This document shows positions 11,365 to 24,140 of a stretch of 64,000 bases of DNA, piece by piece. The stretch is taken from positions 40,224 through 104,223 of the forward strand of contig PUFA01000716.1 in NCBI GenBank assembly GCA_003508835.1, given 5' to 3'. The notes under the pieces were generated by a model. The model did no database searches and was not told the DNA's origin. It worked only from the letters and a program-made list of their open reading frames with translations. The stretch is from Eonycteris spelaea. Taxonomy: Eukaryota; Chordata; Mammalia; Chiroptera; Pteropodidae. Both the position numbers and the translations under genes were made by a program. How positions within the stretch are numbered: position 1 is the stretch's first letter; the number at the start of each line of letters is the position of its first letter.

Positions 11365-14320
11365 CATGTCCACCTCTCCCAGATAGATTTGACACATATT
11401 TCACCTCTCTATCCCCATCTACCTCCTTCTTCCATTCTCCCTCCTCACCCTCTGATCTATAGTTCATGTCCATGACTCCATTTCTCCTGTTTGGTGTTTT
11501 CAGGTTTATATCCTACATGTAAGCGATATGTCATTTTCAACATTTTCTGTCTGGTTTTTTAGTTTGATATAGTCCCATTAATTTATTTATTTTTTATTTT
11601 CCTTGCCTTTCGAGTCTAAGTCACAAAATCCCCTTTAAGGCCAAGGTTCATGAATTTAGTAGCTATGTTTCCTTGTGTCTAATTTATTTTTTCCGATCTT
11701 ATATTCAGGTCCTAATCCATTTTAGTTCATTTTGGTGTGTGGGGTAAACAACATCCTAATTTCATTTTTTTTCAGGTGGTTTTTCAGTTTTCCCAGCACC
11801 ATTTATGAATAGGCTTTCCTCCTCTTTTTGGCTTTTTTTCTTAAAATTTATTTGCTCATATTAACGTGGGTTTACTTCAGGAATCTCGATTCTGTTTCAC
11901 TGGTCTGCGTGTCTGTTTTTCAGCCATTACCATACCGTTTTGATTACTGTCTCTTTGTAGTATAATTAGATGTTGGGCAGAGTGCTGCCTCCAGCCTCGT
12001 TCTTTGTTCTCAGGATGGCTTTGGCAATTCAGGATCTCTTATTTTTCCATACAAATCTGATGATCTTTTTTGTTATTTCTTTAAAAAAAGCTGATGGACT
12101 TTAATGGGGTTTGCATTTAATCTGTATAACGGTTTAGGTAATGTGATCATTTTAACTATGTTGATTCTTCCAACCCAAGAATTCAAAATATCTTTCCATT
12201 TTTTTGTATCTTCTTTGATTTCTTTTAATAGGGTCTTGTAGTTTTTCTTATATAGGTCCTTCATAGGTTTTGTTAGATTTATTATTAGGTATTTTATTCT
12301 TTTTGTTGCAATTGCAAAAGGAATTATTTTTTCCACTTTTTTTCTGACACTTCATTATTAGAGTATGGAATGCTATGCAGTTTTGAATGTTGACTTTCTA
12401 TCTAGAAACTTTACTGTATTGGTTATTGCTTCTAGTAGTGTTCTTGTGGAGTCTTTAGTGTGTTCTATATAGAGAATCATGTCATCAGCAAATAGTGACA
12501 GTTCGACTTCTTCATTTCCTATTTGGATGCCTTTTACATCTTTCTCTTGCCCGAGTGCACTTGTCAGGACCTCCAATATTATATCGAATAAGTGAGCAAT
12601 AGTGGACAGCCTTGCCTTGTTCCCGGTCTTATTTTTTCAGCATTAAATAAAATGTGGCTGAGGGTTTGTCATAGATGGCCTTTATTATGTTAAAGTACTT
12701 TCTTTCTATACCCACTTTGTTAGTGTTTTGATCATAAATGTATGCTGAATCTTGTCGAGGCTTTTGACTACATCTCGATATATTCATATGATTGTTTTAT
12801 TTAATTTGTGTATGTGGTACATCCCATTAATCGATTTGCATATGCTGAACCTGTTTGTGCCCTGGGGATGAAGCCCACTTGATCATGATGTATAATCTTT
12901 TAAAAATGTTGCTGTATTCTGTTCGATAGTATCTTAGTTAGGAGTTTTGAATCTCTGTTCATGAGAGATATTGGTCTGTGGTTTTCTTTTTGTGTGTTAT
13001 CTTTACCAGGTTTTGGTGTTAGTATAATTGGCCTCATAAAATGTGTTGGGATGTATTGCCTCCTCTTCGTTTTTTTGGAAGAGTTTGAAAAGTATAAGTA
13101 TTAAATTTTCTTTGAATGTTTAGTAGAATACACTGGTGAAGCCATATGTCTGGACTTTTACTTCTCGTAGGTTTTTTGATGATTGTTTCAATTTCCATAC
13201 TGCCGATCAGTCTATTGAGATTTCCAGTTCTTCTTGATTCTGTCTACAAAGGTTACATTTTTCTAAGTACTGGTCCATTACTTCTAGTTATTAAATTTAC
13301 GTTATATACTTTTTCATAGTAATCTTGTATGATCCTTGGTATTTCTGTAGTGTCTGTTGTAATTTCCCATCTTTCATCCCTGTATTTGTTAATTTGTGTT
13401 TCTTTCTCTTTTTCTTTAGTGAGTCTAGCTAGCTTGGGGTTTGTCAAGTTATTAAGCTTCTCATAGGGCCAGCTCTTTGAGGAATTTATTTTCGTCTATT
13501 GTTTTGTTTTGTTTTCAGTTTCATTTTTTTTTCTGCTCTAATTTTGATTATTTCCTTCCTTCTGCAGACTCTGGGCTTCCTTTTTCTTCTTTTCTAGTTT
13601 TCTTTTTAGTTTTTTAAGATGAAGTATTAGGTTGTTTCTTTGGGCTCATTCTTTTTTTCTGAAGCTATGCTTGTAATTCTATGAACTTTCCTCTTACGAT
13701 CACTTTTGCCATGTCCCAAAAGTTTTGACATGTTTACTATCATTATATTCTTTTTCTTTGTAACTCTTGATGTTTCTCTTTCTTCCCTGACCTCATTATT
13801 CTTCAGGAGCATGTTGTTTAATCACATGTATTTGTGATTCTTCTGATTTCTTTTCTGCAGTTGATCTCTAGTTTCAAAGCATTATGATCAGAGAATACGG
13901 TTGGTACGCTTTCAACCCTCTTATATTTGTTGTGGCTATCTCTGTGTTCCAGTATGTGGTTGATTGTTGAGAATGTTCCATGTGCACTAGAGAAGAATGT
14001 ATTAGCAGCTGTTTTGGTATGAGAGGCTATGTAAATGTCAGTTATGTCCAGTTGGTGTAATGTGTCATTTCAGGATGTTATTTCCTTACTGATTTTCTGT
14101 TTGCATGATCTGTCATATCTGAGTGTGATGTATTTAGGTCCCCTAGTATGATAGTGTTTTGGCCTGTTTCTCCCTTTAGTTCTCTTAGTAATTGCTTTAT
14201 ATTTTTCCGGGACCCCTGTGTTGGGAACATAGATTCTATATAAGCGTTAGGTGTTCTTGGTGCATGATTCCCTTTATCATTATGAGGTGTCCTTCAGAAT
14301 CTTTCTTTAGATTCTGTATT
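11365..14320 (-). repeat. L1 element, 5'-truncated and internally deleted
   Basis: Read on the minus strand, the 3' UTR-like end is near 11370-11560 and ORF2 runs to 14320. The stretch equivalent to about 34975-35680 of the fuller L1 is missing at about 11570. The reverse-transcriptase active site [10 protein letters not shown] lies near 12470-12500. ORF2 pieces are open at 12073-12336, 12373-12576, 13253-13447 and 13627-13812 but are joined only by frameshifts. It matches 36000-38360 closely. The 5' end is cut at 14320, where the duplicated block 14330-24900 begins, so the truncation is a rearrangement boundary rather than ordinary L1 5' truncation. Confidence 0.9.
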
Positions 14321-14329
14321 GAATTTAAG

Positions 14330-15565
14330 TAACCAATTAATTAAGCTTTCTCTTCTCTCTGTTATGTAGTCAGTTCTTCTACTTTTCTACCATACCTTCA
14401 CAAAATTTTCCAACCTAGATCAGAATTTTGTAATTTTCTGTTTCTTGAATGGTTACCTGGATTTCTGAAGAATAATGTCTTCCATTATGACATATGTCAT
14501 TGTAAGTTATGTTTTATTGTTTTATATATAGAGTAGTCAGAAGTTGTATTACTCATGTAAAAACGACTTCACTTGGTACTGAGCAATTTGCATAATTTCA
14601 GTCCAAGAAAATCTGAAACCCCCATTTCCACCTTGGTGTCCCTCATTCTATTTAAGCAGTACCTTGACTGCTCTTCCTCATAATGTAGACGTTATCATAA
14701 TTCCTTTCAAGTCTCTCAGCCTGTTGCTAGTGATGCTAAAGGTGTGGAAAGTCTGGGGCTCTGGCCATGGGCCCCTATCGCTTGTTCCTTAGACCAGAAC
14801 CAATGTTGTGGCTGAACCAGATGCTTGTGGTCTTTATTATATTTGCATTAATCTCAGGGAACTATGAAAACACCACGTTTGTTACTCACGGTCCTGTGTG
14901 ATGGGGAGGCACACAGGAAAACCGGGGAGGGGATCCAAGAAGAGAGAGGGTGAAAGAGAGAGAGAGAGAGGGAATGGACTAAGTGGGGGAACTTCATGCT
15001 TATCTACTTGCCTTACCATACAACTAGCAGTGTTTGTTTGTTTGTTTGTTTGTTTGTTTGTTTTTGTTTGGGTTTTGAGATGAATGTATTTAAACCTGGT
15101 GACTCATGAATCAAATGTTTAATGTCAGGTGTTACACTTATATTATATTTGGTCACCTGGTTTTATTGTCTCATTCAGCTTGGTGACTAGAAATCCTACA
15201 ATGGTCACTGGCAAGAATTAATTATGAAATATATATATCTCAATGGAGTCTATATGGAAACATACATGAGAGGTTCAGAGAGAAACAGAAAATGAGGCAT
15301 ATATGACATTTTGTGGTAAGGATGAAGTAAAGCATCTGGGGCTTCAGAAGGGAAAAGTTCATGGGGAAAACAGTAAGAGCAGATGTTCAGTTAGAAGATG
15401 TCTAGGTTATAACAGGTTATCTGTAATGATCACTCTTATTGCAGGCAGACCCCCACATTTAAATTCTTTAAGAGCGAGGGAAAAGTTTCCTAGGGCACAA
15501 GTTACCTCAAAAATATTTTATATACATCTCGAGGTAACTTTTTCTGAAGCTTAACAATAGTGACC
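14330..15565 (+). repeat. Unclassified repeat, possibly LTR-derived, copy 1
   Basis: It matches 44965-46195 and, in part, 63378-64000. It contains a TATA-like tatttaagcagtaccttgac at about 14650, a GA tract at 14950-14975, and a TTTG tetranucleotide run at about 15028-15064 whose length differs between copies. The TATA-like motif followed by purine-rich sequence is suggestive of an LTR, but I could not define its ends or a primer-binding site. Small open frames such as 15303-15554 recur in the copies but diverge at their ends and are not convincing genes. Confidence 0.5.
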
Positions 15566-15569
15566 CAGT

Positions 15570-16575
15570 TTCATTTTTTTAACATATGTATGTCCAGTAT
15601 TCCCAGTACCTTTTATTGGAGAGACTGTCCTTTCCGCATGGGATATTCTGGCCTTTTTCTCATAAGTTAGTGACCATTGATATGTGTGTTCCATTGATCT
15701 ATGTGTCTGTTTTCTTTCCATGAGAATGTCCCTCTTAAGAAAAGGTATCTTAAAAGTTTGGGTGTCACCTGTCACCCAAACTGGAGAAAATTGATGGGAA
15801 GTAAAATCTCAACAGGTTTTTTTGTCAGTTTTGCAGCTATTTTGTACTTAGAAAGAAAGGCAGAGAAGTAAGGGAGGCTTGAGGACATTCGTTGGTAAAA
15901 GATGAGGGAGGCAGAGAAAGCAAAGCAAGGAAATCTCTGAGGTTGAATAAAAAGTAAAGCAGAGACATATACTTCTTACAATGGTGGGTACAGAGTTGTT
16001 TATGTGTACAACTCATGGAGGTGGTATGTGGGCAACAGGAAAACAGTATGGTCTCTTGGTGTGGGGCCAGCTGTTGTGCCTTCAAGGGGAGTGTAAAAGA
16101 AGGTGATACTGACATTTTCAAGGTGTTTTATCTTAGATGCACAAAGGCAATAAAGTATTTCAAAGCTAAAGTTTGACATAAGTCAAGGACTATAGGCCTA
16201 GGTTGTGACAACCTCCCATGACTGGTTTAATTGAGGAATTTTTACATCCAGAACACCTCTTTGTGTTTACTTTGATCTTTGGGTTGTAATATCCTCCATG
16301 TAGGTCTTTCCTGAGATTGTCAAGTAGGGTATGTAGCTCCATTTTCATCCACACCATACTGCTTTGATTACTATAGCTTTGTAACATAGTTCAAAATCAG
16401 GGAGTGTGATGCCTCCAGCTTTGTTCTGCTTTATTAGGATTGCATTTGGATATTCAGAGTGTTCCCTGGCTACATATAACCTTTGAAGTCTTTTTTCTAT
16501 TTCTGCAAAAAAAAACATTGAAATTTTGATAGGGTTTACATTAAATACAGGTTACTTTGAATAGTGTAAAAAAAC
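15570..16575 (-). repeat. Old L1 ORF2 fragment split by an insertion
   Basis: 15570-15760 (gttccattgatctatgtgtc) and 16330-16575 (catactgctttgattactat) are neighbouring pieces of the same old minus-strand L1. Between them, about 15761-16329 is unrelated: it begins near agtttgggtgtcacctgtca and runs to about gtcaagtagggtatg. The insertion is also present at about 46400-46980, so it predates the duplication. I do not recognise the inserted element. Confidence 0.7.
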
Positions 16576-19023
16576 CAAAAATCAACAGAATAAATTTAGA
16601 GATAATTGTCTTTATTAAAAATTTGTAAATGGGGCAGCACCCCATCCAGCAATTACTAGGAAACTAACTCTCAGTGGTTGGACATATTGGATTGTTTTCT
16701 TAGAAAGAAGAGAGGGACAAGGGAGCTATCACCAAAGAAAAGAAAGAATTATTTTTTAGAGCAGGGCATCATTTTTGGAGGGGTGGGAACAGCAAGGGTT
16801 TTGATCTTCCAGATTTCCTCTTCTTTCATGAGAGGATGGTGAGAGACCACGTGACAGATTACCTTACTGGTTGCTTTCACAAAAAATTCCACACTGGATA
16901 ATTAATATGACATTTCTGAGAGGTTGAAATTGCCATTCGATTTGGATTAACTCTCAGGTTGACATTATGAGCTATTAGCAACAATGACACTTATGAAGCC
17001 TGTAGTTTTCTTTTAACAGTAGTAGTATGAGATATTACATCTTTTAATGAGGGAGCACAGAATATTTTTCTATTTCTTTCTGTCTTCCTTAAAATGCATA
17101 AATTTCTGAATTAAAGGGGTCATACAAAATCAAGAATACATACTGCATAAGTATATACATACATACATACATACACACATATACAATTCCAAAAGGTATG
17201 CAATAGTTTAAATTGCTTTGTTTTAGAATTGTAAAAAAATTGCAATGATTCTGATCCTCTGTTTCTTTATTCCTGATGGTGATATGAAATGAAAAATCTA
17301 GTTCAGGTGCATGTTGTTAGATAAAGTAAATGTTTAGAAAGATTTGTTGAGTCCAAGAATAATTTTACACATGGAGTGTACATAAGTATACATATACGTA
17401 CATTTTTTGCCTGACTTTCTCAAAAATAAACACACCTGCATATGCACAACAAAGTCTAATTTAATAATGTTACTTTTAAGGTCAAAAAGAAACTTGAAAG
17501 AAATTTGGAGAGAACAGAATGCTTGAAACTGAAAGATGTATACATTTATACACACATATTTAAAGTAGCATGGTGGACCTTACTTTTCAGAGTGAATTAT
17601 ATTTCCTAATTTAATGCATAAAGGCTTTAAATTCAGATGACATTTACTTTATGTAGTGTAGGATTCATTAGACCACCTAACAGAGTAAATTGTCTTCTCA
17701 TTTTTCCTTCTACTTGAGGTGAGATTTTAACACAAAACCTTATCGATGGGAATCTCATAGAATAAAGTGGGAGGGATTGGGAAAGGAAACATACTGGAGT
17801 GAGAGATGTTTCTAGATCTCTCCCCTGAAACCACAATAAGATGAATATGTAAAACTCAAGGAAAAACACCTAACATTGAGTGGTTATGACAAAATTAAGA
17901 AAAATTGAGATATTTTGTTTATAGGAATCATATTGTAGGCACTACAAAAATTTTTTGAGGAAAAACAGGAAGATAATTTAGTTATAAAATGTAAATACAC
18001 TAACCATTCTTCAGCTGAGTGAAAAACAGGCCCTCACACATGGAATTCATCTTCGATATATGCTTCAGGAGTAGATAGCAGCATGGAAAAGAAACATAGT
18101 AATCAATGTAATACTAGGAGAAATACTTCCTAGTATTTAAGGTGAATTCTTTCTAAAGAGTATATGAGGTATATCTCTTTATCAAATTTCCATTTTCCTC
18201 ACAATTCTACCTGGAGATACATATTTGATATTCAATTGTTTTCAGGGACTACAGTAGGCATTGTAGACACTAAGCTCAATAAAAGTAAAGAAGGAAGAGT
18301 ACACAGGTAAAAAACACTCAGCAGAATATTAAAGTCCACATTATCAGTAAGAGGCCTTAAGAGAGTAAAACAAAATCGAATGACAGACCCAAAGTGAAAT
18401 TGTATCTCAGGTTTGTTTTTTTTTTTTTAAAAAAAACATCATGTTAACAAACTTAGTAGGAGTCCAGTTAAAAGACCAGCAGAATGTTAAAGTCCACATT
18501 ATCAGTAAGGGCAGTTAGTGTAGCGAAATTAAATAGAATGACAGACATAAAATTACACTGCATTCCAGTTTCTTATAAAACATCATGTTAATGAACTTAG
18601 TCAACAAGCATAGTTTGCTATATGTGAGGTATACAACACATGAATAGATTTTATAACACAAATAAAATTCTTGAGATGATATGAACATTTGAGAAGAAAT
18701 GTTTCTTAAGAGTCCATACGAATTCACAAAATAATCAAGATTTTCCAAATATTTTTGGTTCAAATTTGGATAAACTTTTTAAGACTGAGAAAATACACAA
18801 GGGAGGAAAATGTCCATATACTAGAGGAGAAGCATGATAAACTGAATTACTTACATTGTACACAGAAGGAGAATTAAGTAAATATATATTCCAGCAAATA
18901 AATAGAAGAGGAACATTCGATTTCCACATTTTCTGGCTTCAAAGCTTGTAGCCCACCAATCATGAGGAGTTCTTCAGTCCTAAAACAGTTGTTCGTTTTA
19001 AGCTGCTACCCCACAGAACCTTT
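16576..19023. other. OR2 3' flank, no gene seen
   Basis: The flank is shared with 47226-49533 and, from about 17290 on, with 24915-26492. An inverted copy of part of it (17300-17700) lies at 33850-34560. It contains ATAC/CA runs near 17150-17180 and a private 158-base tandem duplication, listed separately. Reading frames such as 18515-18763 and 18735-18929 are the same 3' flank frame seen behind each receptor and are judged non-coding. Confidence 0.6.
18321..18625. repeat. Private 158-bp tandem duplication
   Basis: The words gcagaat(a/g)ttaaagtcca start at 18321 and again at 18479, a period of 158. Each copy ends near an acatcatgttaa motif followed by aacttag. The equivalent flanks of OR3 (25930-26080) and OR5 (48960-49110) have only one copy and carry TTTTG repeats where this unit has a T-run then an A-run. 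Confidence 0.8.
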
Positions 19024-19919
19024 TCAAAGCCCCTTTATGTCTTTGTTCCTGAGACTGTAGATAAAGGGGTTCAGCATGGGTGTGACCACCGTGTACATCA
19101 CTGAGGCTACAGCACTTGAGTGTGTGCTGTGGGAAGAGGTAGAGCTGAGGTACACTCCTAGGCCTGTACAGTAAAATAAGGAGACAACAGAGAGGTGAGA
19201 CACACAGGTAGAAAATGCTTTATATTTCCCCTGAACTGATGACATTCCATGAATGCAAGAAACGATCTTAGAGTAAGAGTAAAGGATCCCTGTAAGGGGA
19301 ATACCAACCAACAGTCCAGCTGAAAATACACTATTAGGTTATAAAGAAAGGTGTCAGAACAGGCAAGTTGGATCATCTGATTGAGTTCACAGAAAAAGTG
19401 GGGATTTTCAAGACTGTACAGAATGACAGTCTCAATACTGTTACTTTGTAACAAGGAATAAGGCACTCATGATCCAGGACACCAGAAGCAGCAGTCCACA
19501 GAGCTGGGGATTCATGATGACTGTGTAGTGCAGGGGGTGACAGATGGCCACAAAGCGGTCATAGGCCATCACGGTCAAGAGGAAGTTGTCCAACACTATA
19601 AAGAGTAGGAAAAAGTACACCTGTGTGATGCAGCCTTTATAGGTTATGACTTGGCTCTGTGTTGGATGTTCACCAGCATCTTTGGGATGGTGGTAGAGGT
19701 GAAACAGATGTCCACAAAAGACAGGTTTGAGAGAAAGAAGTACATGGGTGTGTGGAGGTGGGAGTGTGAAGTGATGGCCAGGATGATGAGCAGGTTTCCA
19801 ACCATTGTATTCAGGTACATGAAGAAGAAAACCCCAAATATGAGCGGTTGCAGTTCTGGTTCCTCCGATAATCCCATGAGAAGAAATTCTGTAATCTGTG
19901 AATAATTTTCTGGTACCAT
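19024..19919 (-). pseudogene. Olfactory receptor, OR7-type (OR2), frameshifted
   Basis: A near-complete class II olfactory receptor with its ATG at 19919, 16 bases inside the coding exon. The N-terminus has an N-glycosylation sequon (Asn-Tyr-Ser). Motifs in order are the TM1 GNLLIILA, the TM2 [16 protein letters not shown], the first extracellular loop Cys (GCITQVYFF), [15 protein letters not shown] at the end of TM3, [14 protein letters not shown] in extracellular loop 2, [17 protein letters not shown] in TM6 and [16 protein letters not shown] in TM7. The tail ends early as KGL then TGA. The frame is broken by indels near 19660, 19441-19465 and 19315-19330. I saw no nonsense substitution. 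It would code about 299 residues if unbroken. Given the indel excess of this sequence, breaks in the assembly are as likely as real decay. Confidence 0.9.
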
Positions 19920-21884
19920 GTGTTAGTTGTAATGACTGGGAAATAAAAATGGACATAATTAATTAACAAACATTGGCATTGCTAACATCTTGAAATGCTA
20001 TAATTTGTATTTTGCATTGAAATGTATATATGATACATATGTGGGTTTGTAGACATCTGATCCCTTTAAATAATTTCTCTAAAATTGGAATTCCTTTTTC
20101 ACTGTCAGCAGTTGCCAAAAAATGACTTCTATACAGGTTTAATGAGAAATTCTTTCACATATAATTTCTGTGATTCCTGCACCCATTTCACGTTTATTTG
20201 AGCACCCTTGTTTTCAAGGGCCTTAGTGAATGAGGCTGGCCCTGTCTCACTTTTTTGTGGCTTTTTTGCTGTTTGGCTTTGAGTTTTGACCTCTTTCAGG
20301 ACATATTTGATGGGTACACTGGTCCTAGTTCTATTCTGTTTTCAACATGCAAAGTGCTCCTTAGACATATTGTATAAAATCCTGCTTATGCTACAACTAT
20401 TGGTCCTCTGTCTTCAAACACTATGTATGAGGAAATGTCATACGACACTCATGAGAAATATGTGCTGATCCTGACCTTTCTCTCACCAAGGAAAACAGGG
20501 TGCTGAAAAACAGAAGTCCCTACAATCCAAACACAGAGAAATAATATAGGGTGGTGAAAAAACACATACGATGTTAGATGCTTCATGTGCTCTGAAAAAA
20601 AAAACAGAGTAGGTATAAAAGAACAGAGATGTGCATGTTATTTTTAATGTAGTTGAGAAAGACTTGAAATCAGCATGCTCTTTGAACTGAGACCTCAAGG
20701 AAGATACAGGTGTGACAGGAATATTTTGGGGAAGTGTGTCGGCTGTGTGGAAAGAGGCAGTGCAAAGGTCTTGAGGCTGGTACTTGTCTCAAGTAATCAA
20801 GGCTCAAAAGGAATCGGGATGGTGAGGGGAATGAAAAAGAGTGAGATGATAGTGATGGTGTGAGAGAACGTCGAGGAATGAGATGACCTGTTTGCTAAAG
20901 GTGAAACTTCAAGACCCAGGAATGACTCAATCACATATTATTCCTTAAACTTTATTATCTTTGCAAGGGATCCTGTGAGGAGAAGCGATGCTTTCTTATT
21001 TCCATCTGTTGGTTGACATTCTGTATCTATAAAGAACACATTTTAGAGTATATGAGCTAGGTACCTCTGCCCAAGAAATGGAGAAATGCTCATGGTCCAC
21101 AAACCACACACACACACACATACACACACACTATCCTCCTGGAGTCATGTTAATACAAGATTCTACTCACCTCCAGACACAATAATGAGGAAAGAAAGAA
21201 TACAAGGCAAGATAATATCAGATTACCTTGTCCCATTAAGTTATAGAAATAGTTCCAAAGTCCACTGATAAGTTCCCAAATTGACATGTAAGAATGGGGC
21301 TCCATTTTCATATAACTATTTTGTGCCTGTACATTAAAAAGCAGTAATAAAGAGATAAAAAGATGTAAGAGAGAGAAACCGAAGTTTCACAGTGACGGAA
21401 TCTAATAATTTCCGGTGGTCTCTGAGAGATTGTGATAAAGAAAAAGTGTTCTTGGTGATGGTGACATGCCAACCACAGTTGTTTTGCCTTATGCTCAGAA
21501 TAATCAATAAAGTAGCAAATAACAATTTACTCAAAACAAAAGAGCAGTATCTTCATGGCATCAAGACCCCTTACAGATCAAACACCTTACTAGAAGATTT
21601 GCAAAGAATAAACCTACGATTTACAAAAGTAAATATACGATGTATAGAAAAAAAGCAGGGATTTTAAAGCTGAAATGAGACTTCAGTTAATAACATTAAA
21701 CACAAAACCTTGGGAGTCAGAAACCCAGTGTTGATTCTGAGATCTATCACCTCTTAGTTTTTTGAATGAGGAGAGACAGCTGGACATTCTTAGTGCTAAT
21801 AACCCCACCAAATAGTGCAGACAGTAATATCAATTCAGAACGGTGACAGGTTTGAACAATATATGTAATATGCTTAGCAAAGTT

Positions 21885-21916
21885 AATCATTTATTTCTGT
21901 TGATAAATAAATGATT
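21885..21916. other. Perfect hairpin-forming inverted repeat
   Basis: Arms aatcatttattt and aaataaatgatt, 12 bases each, flank an 8-base loop ctgttgat. The same hairpin is found at about 29374-29405 and 52376-52407, unchanged, but the OR1 intron equivalent (about 5060-5100) is not palindromic. It lies in the intron, with no known function. Confidence 0.75.
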
Positions 21917-22884
21917 ACCACTGTGACGAGTTGAGGCTGATTATTTTTTTTCTGCATCTAATATCTCCATTGCTTCCGCCTCTAGGTCCCCAATTGCACA
22001 GCCATATTATTTTTCCATCCCTCCCATGTTTTCCAGGTTGGAAACCCTCTAAATAGAAAATCACATTGACTCATGGAGATCTCTGTATATTGAAAACTGT
22101 TCATAAGACTCCATTAAACTCCATCCCAGTGACTCCTCAATGCAGACAGAAGACAAATTTTGTAGCTTCAAACACAAGGCTCAAGTCTTGTGAACTTTTC
22201 ACCTGCTTCACCTACATAGAGCCCTGCTTGTGCTCACATTAATCTTCCAAATGTTGAACCTGACTCCCAGTTTCACCTGGCACCACAGCTACAAGGCTCA
22301 GAGCCTTTACACACAGCTTCTCTCTGCTTGGTGTTACCCCAAGAGACACTTGGAACTTTTCACCCCCTCTCCGTCCTCTAAACTCCTTTCCTCTTTCAGG
22401 CTGCCTGCATCCCTTCTTCATGAGCCTGTTCTTTTTCTGAACATTATCACAGGAAAAGGATACTTTCTCATCAAGTTAATTACATATTCAGATGCTCATG
22501 GTGGAGTTTCCTCTTAGTTCTATGTCTTTTCTTCCTTTGACAGAGTGAGTGCTGAGGCATGCAGCATGTTATATACATCACCACCTTCACAGCAGACTTA
22601 GCTGAGTTGGAAACAGTAGATGAATAAATAAACATCCATAGAGCGGTGAGGGAACGTTCTCCCAGAAATTGTTGATGATGAGAGAAGGAAGAGAAGGAGG
22701 CAACGCTGACCTAGATGTGGAGGACATGCCAGAGGAATGTTTTCTGTATTCTATATAGGACCCAGTAGCGTGTCAGACTGGTTTGTAAGAATTAACTAGA
22801 ATAGAATCAAGAAGTCATAAAAGAAAATATGAGAGGTTTCAAACATAGAGTACATAATAATCATTTCATGGTCTCTGTCAGTCT

Positions 22885-22912
22885 TGTGTGTGTGTGTGTG
22901 TGTGTGTGTGTG
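22885..22912. repeat. TG dinucleotide microsatellite
   Basis: An uninterrupted TG run of about 14 units. The OR5 intron copy (53362-53398) is interrupted by TT steps, and the OR3 intron lacks it because of an 0.84-kb deletion. The open frame through it (22884-23267) is an artefact of the repeat. Confidence 0.9.
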
Positions 22913-23931
22913 TCTGCAATTGTGTACAGATATGCTGGATCACAACATAAAAGAATGTCTTACTTTGGAACAAAATAAAAGAACTCTGGAATCCACTGCA
23001 TTAAATATATACAAGAATAGTTTTAAAGACCACTTCTTGCCAATGAAGGAAAAGCAAAAGAATGTCGAGCCACAGAGAGTCAGGTGCAGAGAGAAGAGGC
23101 AGCCGATGGGTGCTCCAGTCCCCTCAGACCCAAGGGACCTCACACTCACTGGGTCTTTACCACCCCTGGCATTATCACAGCTCCACCTCAGCCCTGATCT
23201 AATTGTTATTCCTGCACTTATTCCACATTATTTTGACCACCTCTGTTTTTATATGCCCCAGGAGTGATGAGCCTGACCCTTTTCTCACTTTTCTTTGTGA
23301 AATTCTTTCTTTGTTATTTTGGGGCTTTGAGTTTTGACGTTTTTGTAACACATCTGATGGGTACAGTCCTGGTTCTCTTTTATCTAACATGAAAAGTGCT
23401 CCCCAGACTAAGTCTATAAAATTCTGCTTATGCTGTAACTATTGGTGCCCTTTCTTCATACTTTTGTCCCTAAGGAGATGATGTCATATTGAATCATTTC
23501 ATTATACTGGGCCTTCTCTTGTGTCATGTGAGATCCAAGAGTAAGGACCTCACTCGTTTTGCTTACATATGTGGTTTCACAATATATGCTTTATACAGAA
23601 CAAATGTTAAGGAATGGGAAAATATGACCAAGTTAAAATAATAAATTTAAGTGACTGTATTGTCAAGTTGATTATTATGTAAGACTAATTCTAAAAGAAA
23701 TGATATAAAATACAATAATTTATTCACATTTTTATGAGTCTCTTATTCCAGATAATGGGCAAAGTCTTGGTAAGATAAATATAAAAATATACTTTTGAGA
23801 AGCTATGGAGGAAGTACTATCTACTATTATCATTTCTACCTATATAAATAAGTAGATTCAGATGTGCTTAGGAAAAGATATGTGATCCTTAATGAATGCA
23901 AAAGAATGCGCATCAAAAGATGGGTGAGGAC

Positions 23932-24140
23932 ATATAAAGATTTTTAAAATTTATTTATTTAAATTAGCTTCAAGTATATAGTAGTTTGGTTAGCCATATA
24001 TATAGTTTAAAATGATCCCCAATTGCTCCTTCCCTTCTGGCCCTCCATCTAGCCATCATATTAATGCTAATGTCATTCCCTTTGCCATGCTACCTATCGC
24101 TGTGACCAACTATCAACTACTAATTTTACTTCTTTAACCT
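23932..24140 (-). repeat. L1 3' fragment within OR2 intron
   Basis: The run of T/A-rich sequence, then ttcaagtatatagtag, then the C-rich gatccccaattgctccttcc and ctgtgaccaactatcaac, is an L1 3' UTR-like stretch on the minus strand. It is present in the introns of OR2, OR3 and OR5 but absent from OR1 at 3050-3070, so it is an insertion that unites those three units. Confidence 0.7.

Noticed and set aside
15303..15554. Small frame starting MTFCGKDEVKHLG, repeated at 45932-46162
   Set aside because: It lies within the unclassified LTR-like repeat; the copies agree only because they are recent duplicates and diverge at the C-terminus by frameshift.
22884..23267. 127-codon frame in the OR2 intron
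   Set aside because: It begins in the TG microsatellite; the OR5 copy is truncated and shifted and the OR3 copy is deleted, with no recognisable domain.
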